Source: UBA6055 sp965203755
GTDB lineage: Bacteria; Chloroflexota; Anaerolineae; Aggregatilineales; Phototrophicaceae
Assembly: GCA_965203755.1 (NCBI GenBank)
Contig: OZ241910.1
Location: 744,001-808,000, forward strand
Length of the DNA stretch: 64,000 nt
Reading direction: 5' to 3'
Both the position numbers and the translations under genes were made by a program. The notes below the pieces were generated by a model that made no database searches, was not told the origin of the DNA, and was given only the letters and a program-made list of their open reading frames with translations. Shown here piece after piece: positions 25,163 through 33,531 of this stretch. Positions within the stretch are counted from its first letter, which is position 1, and each line of letters begins with the position of its first letter.

Positions 25163-25288
25163 GCGGCTTGTCTGTCAGCCGCGCCTGAAACAGGGCAATC
25201 GCATCAAAACGGCGAACTTTTGATCACCTTTTGTCCATCACGCTGTGATACCGTGTCATTCACGCGCAGATTAACAATCCAGACCAGA

Positions 25289-25311
25289 CGCCGCCCGACG
25301 GCGGGCTTTTT
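25289..25311 (+). terminator. Rho-independent terminator-like hairpin
   Basis: CGCCG (25289-25293) pairs with CGGCG (25299-25303), with an alternative CCGCC/GGCGG register, followed by GGC and five T. It lies about 130 bases after the membrane-protein stop codon at 25162. Confidence 0.5.
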
Positions 25312-25478
25312 GTCCGAAAAACGTTTTGAAACGGCGCCGGCGCCGGCTGATTTCAGATGACTGGCGCGCTCATGCGCTTTGACCTGTCATAAAGGGTTTT
25401 TATGGTTCAAAGAAGACCAGCAAGTGTCGCTTGCTTGATCCTTAGCTGCCGTACTTTGCCGTGACTCAGCACGCAGCC

Positions 25479-25520
25479 GCCATTTCAGCGTCATTTGCTG
25501 CCATTTCAGCGTCATTTGCC
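25479..25520 (+). repeat. 21-bp perfect tandem repeat, two copies
   Basis: GCCATTTCAGCGTCATTTGC plus one base, repeated directly at 25479-25499 and 25500-25520; the copies differ only at the last base. It lies about 80 bases upstream of the predicted sigma-gene promoter. Confidence 0.85.
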
Positions 25521-25597
25521 GCCGTGTTCGCGGGCGGGCGGCGCAATCGGATCAGAAACCGACCGCCGCTTTTCCTGAAAAAAGGTTTATCAATGGC

Positions 25598-25625
25598 TTG
25601 TGCAATCTGGCATTTGGTATATGAT
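25598..25625 (+). promoter_or_regulatory. Predicted promoter of the primary sigma factor gene
   Basis: -35 TTGTGC (25598-25603), 16-base spacer, -10 TATGAT (25620-25625). It uses the same -10 and spacing as the arsR promoter. Initiation near 25632 would give a leader of about 90 bases before the GTG start at 25722. Confidence 0.55.
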
Positions 25626-25721
25626 AACGTTTAGTATCGTTTAGATGTCATGTCATTCACTTATTCACAAGCCGATAAACATACTAATTTTATTCACCGA
25701 ACAACAGGCAGAGGTTTCATC

Positions 25722-26834
25722 GTGATACAAGCATTGGTTGATCTTGCTGGCAAACGCGGTTATGTGACTTATGAACAAATCATTGAGGCGCTCGACGATG
25801 ACTGCGACGACCAGGCGGCCGTTCAGCATCTTCTGCACAAGCTGGATGAACGCGGCATTGAACTGCGTAAAGACAGCGACAGTCCGCGCGTCAAACTGAT
25901 GACCGAACTCATTGAACCCGATTCCGATGATCCGGTCGGCTTGTATTTTCGGCAAATGGCACAGGAGCCTTTATTAACCGCCCAAGACGAGGTTGATTTG
26001 GCAAAGCGCATTGAACGCGGTCTGAGGGCTCGATATCGGCTGGATCAGCCCGACGTCATGGAAAAAAGCGGCCGCTGGCGGCGTTATCTGCGGCGCCAGA
26101 TCATTGACGGACAATGCGCCCGCGAGCATCTGGGACGCGCCAATACCCGGCTGGTGGTCAGCATCGCCAAGCGTTATATGGGGCAAGGGCTGCCCTTCCC
26201 CGATTTAATTCAAGAGGGCAACGTCGGCTTGATGCGCGCTGTCGACAAATATGATTATTCGCGCGGCAACCGCTTCAGCACCTATGCCACCTGGTGGATT
26301 CGGCAGGCCATCACCCGCGCCCTAGCGCAAAAGACCCGCACCATTCGCATTCCCCTGCACATGACCGAAAGAATCCGCCAAATGTACCGCACGGCCCAGG
26401 AGCTTGAGCAGACGCATGGGCGCCGCGCCACCGCCGAAGAAATCGCCGGCGCCATGGGGCTGGCGGCCGACACGGTGCGCGCCATGATGGACGCCAGCCA
26501 GCACGCCATTGCCCTCGAACGGCCGGTTGGCGATGATGGTGACAGCGAATTCGGCGACTTTATCGAAGATCGGGATACCCCCAGCCCGGTCGATTCGGCG
26601 ACGCAAAACCTGCTGCAAGAAACCATTGAAGAAGTTTTGGCCGAATTGACCCCGCGCCAGGGTCATATTCTGCGGCTGCGCTTTGGGCTGGGCGGCGGCG
26701 AACCGCATACCCTGGAAGAAATCGCCAACAAGTTTGGCCTAAGCCGCGAGCGCATTCGCCAACTGGAGAAAGAGGCTTTGCGCTGCCTGCGTCATCCACA
26801 GCTGGCGCATAATCTGCGCGATTATCTGGCCTAG
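25722..26834 (+). CDS. sigA: RNA polymerase sigma factor, RpoD/SigA family
   Basis: Sigma-70 protein of 370 aa. I choose the GTG at 25722 because AGAGG lies seven bases upstream and the protein then begins with the sigma 1.1-like IQALVDLAGKRGYVTYEQI. The ATG at 25650 would add 24 unrelated residues and has no ribosome-binding site. Region 1.2 is DPVGLYFRQMAQEPLLTA. Regions 2.1-2.4 run from ANTRLVVSIAKRYMGQGLPF through FSTYATWWIRQAITRAL. Region 3 is PLHMTERIRQMYR, and region 4.2 TLEEIANKFGLSRERIRQLE. The NCR is very short, as in SigA-type primary factors. Confidence 0.92.
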   Translation: MIQALVDLAGKRGYVTYEQIIEALDDDCDDQAAVQHLLHKLDERGIELRKDSDSPRVKLMTELIEPDSDDPVGLYFRQMAQEPLLTAQDEVDLAKRIERGLRARYRLDQPDVMEKSGRWRRYLRRQIIDGQCAREHLGRANTRLVVSIAKRYMGQGLPFPDLIQEGNVGLMRAVDKYDYSRGNRFSTYATWWIRQAITRALAQKTRTIRIPLHMTERIRQMYRTAQELEQTHGRRATAEEIAGAMGLAADTVRAMMDASQHAIALERPVGDDGDSEFGDFIEDRDTPSPVDSATQNLLQETIEEVLAELTPRQGHILRLRFGLGGGEPHTLEEIANKFGLSRERIRQLEKEALRCLRHPQLAHNLRDYLA

Positions 26835-26852
26835 GCGAAACAGCCCTTGAAC

Positions 26853-26895
26853 AAACAGTCGGCGCGCGGCGCGCTTGAAGCGGGGCCGGCTGTTT
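26853..26895 (+). terminator. Terminator-like hairpin after sigA
   Basis: AAACAGTCGGC (26853-26863) pairs with GCCGGCTGTTT (26885-26895), an 11-bp stem with one G-U, ending in TTT. The loop itself can form a GCGC helix. It is placed 18 bases after the sigA stop. Confidence 0.6.
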
Positions 26896-26916
26896 GCATT
26901 GTAAAGCGAAGGCCTT

Positions 26917-28107
26917 ATGTCCAATCATTTTCAAAACTTACTTAGCCGGCGAACCCAAAGCATGCAGCAGAGCGCGATTCGCCAAATCCTGAAAGTGGTG
27001 TCACAGCCGGGGATGATTTCATTGGCCGGCGGCATTCCGGCGCCGCAGAGTTTTCCGCTTGAAGAAATGTACCGCCTGAATGAAGCCGTGCTTGACCGAT
27101 ACGGCGCGGCCGCGCTTCAGTATGACCTGACCGAAGGATTCGCGCCCTTCCGCCAGGCGCTGGCTGACTATCTGGCGCCGAAAGGCATCGGCGTAAGCGC
27201 CGACGAGATCGTCGTCTTCAATGGCTCGCAAAGCGCGCTGGATATGATCGCCAAAATCCTGATCACGCCCGGCGACATCATCGCGCTGGAATCGCCGAGC
27301 TATCTGGGCGCTATTTCTGCCTTTAACGCCTATGAGCCAGCTTATCGGCGCATTGAAACCGATGACGGCGGGATACTGCCCGATTCGCTCGACCGGCTGC
27401 TAAGCCAGCATGCGGTCAAGTTTATTTATCTGGTGCCGACCTTTCAGAATCCGACCGGACGCACGCTTGGCATCGAGCGGCGGCGGCAAATCGCAGAAAT
27501 CGTCAAACAGCACGACGCGCTGGTGATTGAGGACGATCCTTACAGCGCGCTGCGTTACCGCGGCGAAGCGGTCGCGCCTTTTTATACCTTTGCCCCGCAA
27601 AACACGGTCTATTTGAGTACGGTATCCAAGATATTCGCGCCCGGACTGCGATTAGGCTTTTGCGCCGCGCCGCCGCTTGTTCATCAATGGCTGACCATTG
27701 CCAAGCAAGGCGCCGACCTGCATACCAATACCTACGCGCAGGCCCTGGCGGCGGAATATATCCGCGGCGGCTATATCGACCGGCAAATACCTAGGATTAT
27801 TGAGCTTTATCGCCGGCGTCAAGCGGCGATGCTCCAGGCGATGGAGCGGTGTTTTCCAGCTGCTTGGCGCTGGATCAAACCCGAAGGCGGTATGTTTATC
27901 TGGGTTGAAGGACCCGCCGGCGTTGATGCCGAGCGGCTTTACTGGCAGGCTGTCGAGCGCAAGGTCGCCTTTGTCCCCGGCAAATACTTCTGCATTCAGC
28001 CGGGCGAAGGGCTGGCGACCATGCGGCTGAACTTCACCCGGTTCGATGAAGACGACATCAGCCGCGCCATCGAAATCCTAGGGCAGGTTATCAAAGACCA
28101 TGCCTAG
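26917..28107 (+). CDS. PLP-dependent aminotransferase, fold type I (2-aminoadipate/LysN-like)
   Basis: 396-aa aminotransferase of the class I/MocR-related group that includes 2-aminoadipate transaminase LysN and AroAT-II enzymes. ISLAGGIPAPQSFP is the N-terminal substrate loop. YDLTEGFAPFRQAL and FNGSQSALDMIAKIL form the PLP phosphate site. YLVPTFQNPTGRTL and EDDPYSALRY supply the Asn and Asp/Tyr ligands. Lys238 in YLSTVSKIFAPGLRLGF is the Schiff-base lysine. The ATG at 26917 follows GAAGG. No lysine-pathway neighbours are visible, so substrate range is open. Confidence 0.9.
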   Translation: MSNHFQNLLSRRTQSMQQSAIRQILKVVSQPGMISLAGGIPAPQSFPLEEMYRLNEAVLDRYGAAALQYDLTEGFAPFRQALADYLAPKGIGVSADEIVVFNGSQSALDMIAKILITPGDIIALESPSYLGAISAFNAYEPAYRRIETDDGGILPDSLDRLLSQHAVKFIYLVPTFQNPTGRTLGIERRRQIAEIVKQHDALVIEDDPYSALRYRGEAVAPFYTFAPQNTVYLSTVSKIFAPGLRLGFCAAPPLVHQWLTIAKQGADLHTNTYAQALAAEYIRGGYIDRQIPRIIELYRRRQAAMLQAMERCFPAAWRWIKPEGGMFIWVEGPAGVDAERLYWQAVERKVAFVPGKYFCIQPGEGLATMRLNFTRFDEDDISRAIEILGQVIKDHA

Positions 28108-28199
28108 CCAAGCCGCCTTTGTGTTTGGCCGCCGCTTCACATGGCCGGCATCCGCGCCGCGCCAGCGTTTTGCATCAAAATCACTAGGAAAGCCTTAAC

Positions 28200-29411
28200 G
28201 TGACCAGATTGTTTTCCGAGCTTCGTCCACTGGCGCTGTCGCTGTATTTGCCGGCGCTGATGACCACATTGGGAAGCGGCCTGTTAGTTCCAATTCTGCC
28301 GCTGTACGCGGCCGGGTTTGAAATCAGCTATGGCTTGATTGGCTTGATCCTGGCGGGCGAGGGTTTGGGCACCTTGATCGCCGATGTCCCGACCGGCATG
28401 ATTCAAAGGCGGTTTGGCAACAAGCAGGTTTTGATGACCGGGTTCGCGGTGTCGATGATATCGGTCGCGCTGCTGTGCTTTGCCCAATCCATCTGGATTG
28501 TCCTGCTCCTTCGACTGACAGCTGGATTCGGCCGCGCGATGATCAGCGTTTCGATGCACATCTACGTCGCCAGCCAGGTCAAACTGTCCCAGCGCGGCAA
28601 AGCGATTTCGATCTTTGGCGGCACGCATCGCCTTGGCGGATTCATCGGCCCGGCAATCGGCGGCATCATCGCCGGCGGTTTTGGATTCCGCGCCGTCTTC
28701 ATCGTTTTCGCGCTTGCGACCGGCATCGGGCTGGTCTTCGTTATGCTGTTCACCCACAGCGGCCGCGAAAAACAGACTCAAAAACACAGCGCCAAGCATC
28801 ATCAGCTTCATCTGCTGGCCATGCTGCGGTCACATTGCCGCGTCTTGGCTTCGGCCGGCACGGCGCAGATTTTCGGGCAGATGATTCGAGCCGGGCGCAT
28901 CGCGGTCATCCCCATTTTCGCCGCCGACGCGCTTGGGCTGGGCGTCGATCAGATCGGATTCATCGTCAGCCTGTCGGCGGCTGTCGATTTCAGCCTGTTC
29001 CTGGTCGCCGGCTGGCTGATGGATCGACACGGGCGCAAATTCGCGATTGTCCCCTGTTTTTCGATTCAGGCTTTGGGCATGGCGCTTGTTCCCCTGACAG
29101 CCACATTCGGCGGGCTGCTCTTCGCGGCCGTCTTGATTGGCTTTGGCAATGGATTGGGCGCCGGGTCGATGATGACCCTGGGCGCCGATTTGTCACCGGC
29201 CGAATCGCGCGGCGAATTTCTTGGCGTCTGGCGGCTGATCAGCGATGTCGGTTTCACCGGCGGGCCGCTGGTCGTCGGCGCCGTCGCCGATCTATTTGTG
29301 CTTAGCTCGGCGGTCTGGGTCATCGCCGGCTCGGGCTTGGCGGCCGCCAGCATCTTTCTGTTCTTTGTCCCCGAAACGCTAAAGCGCCGGCAGCTGGCGG
29401 CGGCGCGATGA
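28200..29411 (+). CDS. Major facilitator superfamily transporter
   Basis: 403-aa polytopic protein with about twelve hydrophobic helices. The start is a GTG at 28200 with AGGAAAG upstream. The loop between helices 2 and 3 reads DVPTGMIQRRFGNKQVL, matching the MFS motif A position (D-x-x-G-R-R-x). A second copy, DRHGRKFAIVP, follows helix 8. A His/Lys-rich central loop (KQTQKHSAKHHQLHL) separates the two halves. It resembles drug/sugar efflux MFS proteins and the substrate is unknown. trmB follows after 18 bases. Confidence 0.85.
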   Translation: MTRLFSELRPLALSLYLPALMTTLGSGLLVPILPLYAAGFEISYGLIGLILAGEGLGTLIADVPTGMIQRRFGNKQVLMTGFAVSMISVALLCFAQSIWIVLLLRLTAGFGRAMISVSMHIYVASQVKLSQRGKAISIFGGTHRLGGFIGPAIGGIIAGGFGFRAVFIVFALATGIGLVFVMLFTHSGREKQTQKHSAKHHQLHLLAMLRSHCRVLASAGTAQIFGQMIRAGRIAVIPIFAADALGLGVDQIGFIVSLSAAVDFSLFLVAGWLMDRHGRKFAIVPCFSIQALGMALVPLTATFGGLLFAAVLIGFGNGLGAGSMMTLGADLSPAESRGEFLGVWRLISDVGFTGGPLVVGAVADLFVLSSAVWVIAGSGLAAASIFLFFVPETLKRRQLAAAR

Positions 29412-29429
29412 TGCGAATCAAGGCGATTT

Positions 29430-30413
29430 ATGCTTAAAAAGCTCAATGATTTGACCGTCGATTGGCCGCTGGATTACGCCAGCCTTTTTCCAAGGGCGCG
29501 GCCGGTCATCGTGGAAATCGGTTTCGGCAGCGCCGATTACCTGATTCATCTGGCGGCGACGCGGCCGGAACACAACATCATCGGCTTCGAGATCTCGAGC
29601 CAGTCCATGGCCAAGGCCGAGGCGAAAATCGAGAAGCGGCGGCTTCGCAATGTCCGCCCGATTCATGCCGCCGCCGAAACGGCTCTGGCGCATCTGCTGA
29701 CGCCTGAATCCATCCATGAATTTCACATCAACTATCCCGACCCTTGGTTCAAGAAAAAGCACCGCCGGCGCCGACTGATCAAACGCGGCGCGGTGGATCT
29801 GCTGACCAGCCGTCTGGTCATCGGGGGGACCTTGCTGCTGGCGACCGACATCGCTGAATACGCTGAAATGGCGCACGAGATTCTGTCGCAGACCGCCGGC
29901 CTGTCGAATCGGTTCGCCAGCCCTTGGGTGGATGACCTGGCGGGCCGCTTCCGCACCAAATACGAAATGAAGGCCCGCCGCGAAGGGCGGCGCGGACATT
30001 ATTTCATCTATCAGCGCAACCAAAAGCCAACCGCGCATCCGCCCGTGATGAAGGACCTGGATATGCCGCATCTATTTTTGCATTCGCCGCTTAATGCCGC
30101 CGCCATCGCGGCGCGGTTTGAGCCCACGCGGCGCCAAGCCGGCGACGTCTATATCGCTGTCCTGCAAGCCTACGCCAATCCGAAGCGAGATACAGCCGTG
30201 TTTGAAGTCGTCGTCGAAGAGCCAACCATCGCGCAGCATACGATGATTCGGATGGCGCCGCGGCGGGCTGAAAACGAATACATCGTGCAGATGACCAGCT
30301 TGGGCCGCGCCCGCCCGACTTGGGGCATGCACCGCGCCGTGGACGCCGTCGGCGGCTATGTGGCCAGCCTGCATGAAGACGCGCGGATTTTGGCGCGCAA
30401 GCTGCGAGATTAG
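29430..30413 (+). CDS. trmB: tRNA (guanine-N7)-methyltransferase with a C-terminal extension
   Basis: SAM enzyme forming m7G46 in tRNA. The SAM motif VEIGFGSADYLIHLA starts at residue 28. FHINYPDPWFKKKHRRRR at about 98-115 is the TrmB signature. Bacterial TrmB normally ends near 210-240 residues; this one has 327. Residues from about 205 form an extra domain (FIYQRNQKPTAHPP onward, with VFEVVVEEPTI and RPTWGMHRAVDAVGGYV) of no recognised family. The stop overlaps the convergent restriction-methylase gene by 4 bases. Confidence 0.9.
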   Translation: MLKKLNDLTVDWPLDYASLFPRARPVIVEIGFGSADYLIHLAATRPEHNIIGFEISSQSMAKAEAKIEKRRLRNVRPIHAAAETALAHLLTPESIHEFHINYPDPWFKKKHRRRRLIKRGAVDLLTSRLVIGGTLLLATDIAEYAEMAHEILSQTAGLSNRFASPWVDDLAGRFRTKYEMKARREGRRGHYFIYQRNQKPTAHPPVMKDLDMPHLFLHSPLNAAAIAARFEPTRRQAGDVYIAVLQAYANPKRDTAVFEVVVEEPTIAQHTMIRMAPRRAENEYIVQMTSLGRARPTWGMHRAVDAVGGYVASLHEDARILARKLRD

Positions 30414-33394
30414 GGCATATCCTTTTCGACGAGCGCGATTTGCTTTGGCGACAGACCATATAAACGGAAGATGATTTGATCGATGCGGCTTTGGGCTGCG
30501 GCTTCGTTGGCATGGCGATTGGCATAAATCCGCTTCACTTCGGCGATGGCTTCGGCGTATAAATCGGGCTCTTCGGCAATGTTTGGCAAAGGGATTCGCT
30601 TAATGACAGGTCTATTAAAGTGCATTGTGCGAATAGGTTTGGCATAGATAAAGCGATAAACATACCAGTTAATCAACTTGCTGTTTAATAATGCTAAAAC
30701 AAAATATGATGAAAGGTCATCAGATATAATCTCAATCTGATTTATTGTATTGAGAATCAAGAAATTGCTTTCAGCCTCTTGAACTATATGGGCGGTAATT
30801 TTAATGTGCCGCATTGGCCTTTCTATGAAGGCAAGTATATCTTGAACCAATATACTCCCCACTTGAACAACTGCTCTGTTGTGGACGGTATCTAAATTAT
30901 AATATCCCTTGATTCCCCGCAGATAATATCTCTGCACATTTGCACCGCCAAGCACAGCTTTATTAGTCTTGATTCCGCTGATTTTGCGTTGCATATCGCC
31001 GCCAGAAGCAACCGTTATCTGATCTTCCAAGAAGTTCCCCTGCTTTACCATCTGATGGGCTATTCCCAATTCAGCATTATCTACATCATTTACATAAATC
31101 TCAAAGCGATGGCATTCCCGTTTGTCAATGCCGCCTACAAGTTTGAATTGCGAGTTTTCGCGTTTGAAATTGCGATAGTCGGGCGATGTCGCGCCGCGTC
31201 GGTGGAGATAGATCACCTGTTCCAACAAAACCTCATCCCACACTTTGCCGCAGTCCACCAGGATTTCGAGTCCATCCAGCAGTCTTGCGCGCGGGATTCT
31301 CCAATTCGACGCGTAAAGAAATGATTTAGGCACAATGAAGCCATGCGCTGCCCCGTCTCTTAGCAGATTCAACGACTGTATCATAAACAAGGCGGCCGTG
31401 TTGGTCGTGCCAATCTTAAACCGCTGTTTGTAATAGTTTCTTTCCGCTTGATTTAGCTTGGCGCTGTAGGGCGGATTGCCAAAAATAAAATGAAAGCCAG
31501 GATTGTCAAGCGGCCGGCCATGTTCATCGACAAAGACTTCGGGGAACTCGACGGCCCAATGAAAGGGACGGACGCGCTTAGGGGCTTCGAAACGTTCATA
31601 ATCCTGATGAAAACGACGGTAAAGGGACTCGGTCACAGCCTTGAGTTCGGCGAGAATGACGCTGTGGCGCGGGTCAAGGTTGGAGGTGTCGATGAGTTCT
31701 ATCCGCAGCCGCCGGAGCGCCGCCAGCGAATCGGCATGGTCGGCCAGGCGCGGGTCATCGGGGCGCAGGCCGATCAAGCTGTTGCCGATTTTGATGTTCT
31801 GGTTGAGGATGAGCGGCAGACGTTTGTCCGGCCCTTTCCGTTCCATCGCCCGCATCATCAGGTTGACCACCGCGATTTCGGCGGCCTGGGGGTCAAGGTC
31901 AACGCCGTAGAGGTGTTTTTCAAGGATGAGATTGCGATAGTTTTTGCGGATAAAGTCGCGTTCGTCTTCGATGCGCTGGGCTTCAATGCGGTCATCAAGG
32001 GCGACATCGGCAAAATGGCGGCCGGCCATGGCTTTGATCTTCTGCTGATAGTCTGTTTCCAGCCGCGCGGCTTCGGCTTGATAAAATTCCGCCAAGACCT
32101 GATAAGCGTAAATCAGGAACGAGCCGCTGCCGCATGCGCTGTCAAGCAGGCGCAAACCGCGGATGTCGGCCGATGTTTTGCGAGTTTCGCCGCGGATGCG
32201 GATTCCATTGGGGCGGCCGTTGCGCGTGCCGTAAAGATAACGGCCAAGGGAATGATCGACGATATAACGGACGATGTACTGCGGTGTGTAATAACTGCCC
32301 TGTTTCTTGCGGGTTTCCAGATTGTCGCGGATTTTGACGGCGCCATCGTCAGCGACAAGCGTTTTGCCGAGATACTGCTCATAGGTGTTGCCGATGATGT
32401 CGGCCGGCATGGCGCGAAAGCGGGCTTCATAGAGCTTTTCGATAAGCGGCAGCAGGACCTCATCGCTGAACTGCGCCTCGTCGACTTCGCTTGGAGCAAA
32501 GAGAGCCGAGTTGTGTTCCTGGTCAAAACGGCGGAAAAAGTCATGCAGATAATGACGGAGTTCGCGGGTGTAATACGAGTTTTCCCGGCGGAGTTCATAA
32601 AATCGCTGCAAGGTGCGGGATGGAATCACATAATGATCTTCGGCGAAGCGGACAATGACCAAGCGGTCCAGAAAACGCTGCACGACCTTACGCAATAGGT
32701 CCAGCCGAAGCCTGCCATCGTCAGCATAAGCCCAGGGATTTTGATGGCGATTCAGGGTGATGTCGATGGCAAGCTGTTCGCGCTGTTGATTGATAAAAGC
32801 CAGATAATCGGTATCGACCTCTTTAGTCCACCGTTGATTGTTTAGCGCTTCCAAACTCCCCTGGTGCATGTTATCCCACGACAGCTGCCAAAGCAGTTCA
32901 AAATCCTGCTCATAAGCGCGCGGCACCTCAAAGGAAAAGACCAGCCAGTCGCGGCGGGCGTTAAACAGGCGAAAACGCTCAAAGCTGCTTAGAATCGCCC
33001 AGGTCCAGTTATTTTCGAACGCATAATTGATCGCCTGCTGCTCTTCCTGCGTGCGGTCAGTCGCCATGCCGGGCAAGGCCATTTGTCCCGGGCGCACCGT
33101 CCACTCATCCGACAGTTCGTCAATGATGCCAAAACGTTTCGCCTCGATGAAAATTTTGTCGCCATGATCCAAATTGAGGATGCGGTCTACCCGTTTGCGG
33201 TTGGGCATGGATTTTTCGCGCTCGTATTTCGTGATGTCGTCTGTGGGCCAGCCGAGCACATCGCGGAAAAGACGGTCAATAAAAACAAGCACGCTGCTTT
33301 CGGAGGCTGCATTTTTGTCTTCCGGCGACAGGCTGTAGTATTCATCAAGCAGCGACTTTAGATTTTCACGGGCTTGCGCTTCGGTTACCGGCAT
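30410..33394 (-). CDS. Fused restriction endonuclease-adenine methyltransferase (type IIG/Eco57I-like)
   Basis: Single 994-aa polypeptide with nuclease and methylase in one chain. The N-terminal PD-(D/E)xK-like site is Asp70 (KRVDRIL) and Glu84-x-Lys86 (IFIEAKRFG), resembling HsdR-type N domains. SAM motif I LLDSACGSGSFLIYAYQVL lies near residue 415, and the N6-adenine catalytic motif NPPY (FGNPPYSAKLNQAE) near 641. The C-terminal 300 residues would be the target-recognition region and are locally AT-richer than the rest. No separate specificity subunit, helicase or BREX/DISARM partner is present. It overlaps trmB by 4 bases tail to tail. Confidence 0.87.
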   Translation of the reverse strand: MPVTEAQARENLKSLLDEYYSLSPEDKNAASESSVLVFIDRLFRDVLGWPTDDITKYEREKSMPNRKRVDRILNLDHGDKIFIEAKRFGIIDELSDEWTVRPGQMALPGMATDRTQEEQQAINYAFENNWTWAILSSFERFRLFNARRDWLVFSFEVPRAYEQDFELLWQLSWDNMHQGSLEALNNQRWTKEVDTDYLAFINQQREQLAIDITLNRHQNPWAYADDGRLRLDLLRKVVQRFLDRLVIVRFAEDHYVIPSRTLQRFYELRRENSYYTRELRHYLHDFFRRFDQEHNSALFAPSEVDEAQFSDEVLLPLIEKLYEARFRAMPADIIGNTYEQYLGKTLVADDGAVKIRDNLETRKKQGSYYTPQYIVRYIVDHSLGRYLYGTRNGRPNGIRIRGETRKTSADIRGLRLLDSACGSGSFLIYAYQVLAEFYQAEAARLETDYQQKIKAMAGRHFADVALDDRIEAQRIEDERDFIRKNYRNLILEKHLYGVDLDPQAAEIAVVNLMMRAMERKGPDKRLPLILNQNIKIGNSLIGLRPDDPRLADHADSLAALRRLRIELIDTSNLDPRHSVILAELKAVTESLYRRFHQDYERFEAPKRVRPFHWAVEFPEVFVDEHGRPLDNPGFHFIFGNPPYSAKLNQAERNYYKQRFKIGTTNTAALFMIQSLNLLRDGAAHGFIVPKSFLYASNWRIPRARLLDGLEILVDCGKVWDEVLLEQVIYLHRRGATSPDYRNFKRENSQFKLVGGIDKRECHRFEIYVNDVDNAELGIAHQMVKQGNFLEDQITVASGGDMQRKISGIKTNKAVLGGANVQRYYLRGIKGYYNLDTVHNRAVVQVGSILVQDILAFIERPMRHIKITAHIVQEAESNFLILNTINQIEIISDDLSSYFVLALLNSKLINWYVYRFIYAKPIRTMHFNRPVIKRIPLPNIAEEPDLYAEAIAEVKRIYANRHANEAAAQSRIDQIIFRLYGLSPKQIALVEKDMP

Positions 33395-33462
33395 GAAGAT
33401 GAACTTTCTGAATAGGTCTCACAAGCAAGTTCATTATAATGCAATATCCGCTTCGGAGCGGT

Positions 33463-33490
33463 TTTTCAGGCTTAATAAATATGCTATAAT
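33463..33490 (+). promoter_or_regulatory. Predicted promoter of the M16 peptidase pair
   Basis: TATAAT at 33485-33490 preceded by TGC (extended -10), 16-base spacer, weak -35 TTTTCA at 33463-33468. It lies 42 bases before the GTG start. Confidence 0.55.
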
Positions 33491-33531
33491 CCGCCAACTA
33501 ACTTCAAGATCAGACCAAACAGGATGGCGCT

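Larger units (their letters stand above)
25163..25597. other. Long non-coding interval before the sigma factor gene
   Basis: No supported gene on either strand. It holds a terminator-like hairpin near 25289-25311 and a 21-bp tandem repeat at 25479-25520. Frames are short and broken. A small RNA is possible but nothing in the sequence identifies one. Confidence 0.5.

Noticed and set aside
25163..25597. Riboswitch or small RNA before sigA
   Set aside because: Only a short terminator-like hairpin and a tandem repeat are visible; no conserved aptamer or RNA signature could be identified by eye.
31490..32698. 402-codon forward open frame inside the restriction-methylase gene
   Set aside because: It is antisense to the methylase, which has clear motifs (NPPY, GSGSF) in its own frame; the forward frame has no recognisable domain or start signal.
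30410..33394. A BREX/DISARM or other multi-gene defence island
   Set aside because: Only the single fused enzyme is present; trmB and the M16 peptidases on either side are housekeeping-type genes.
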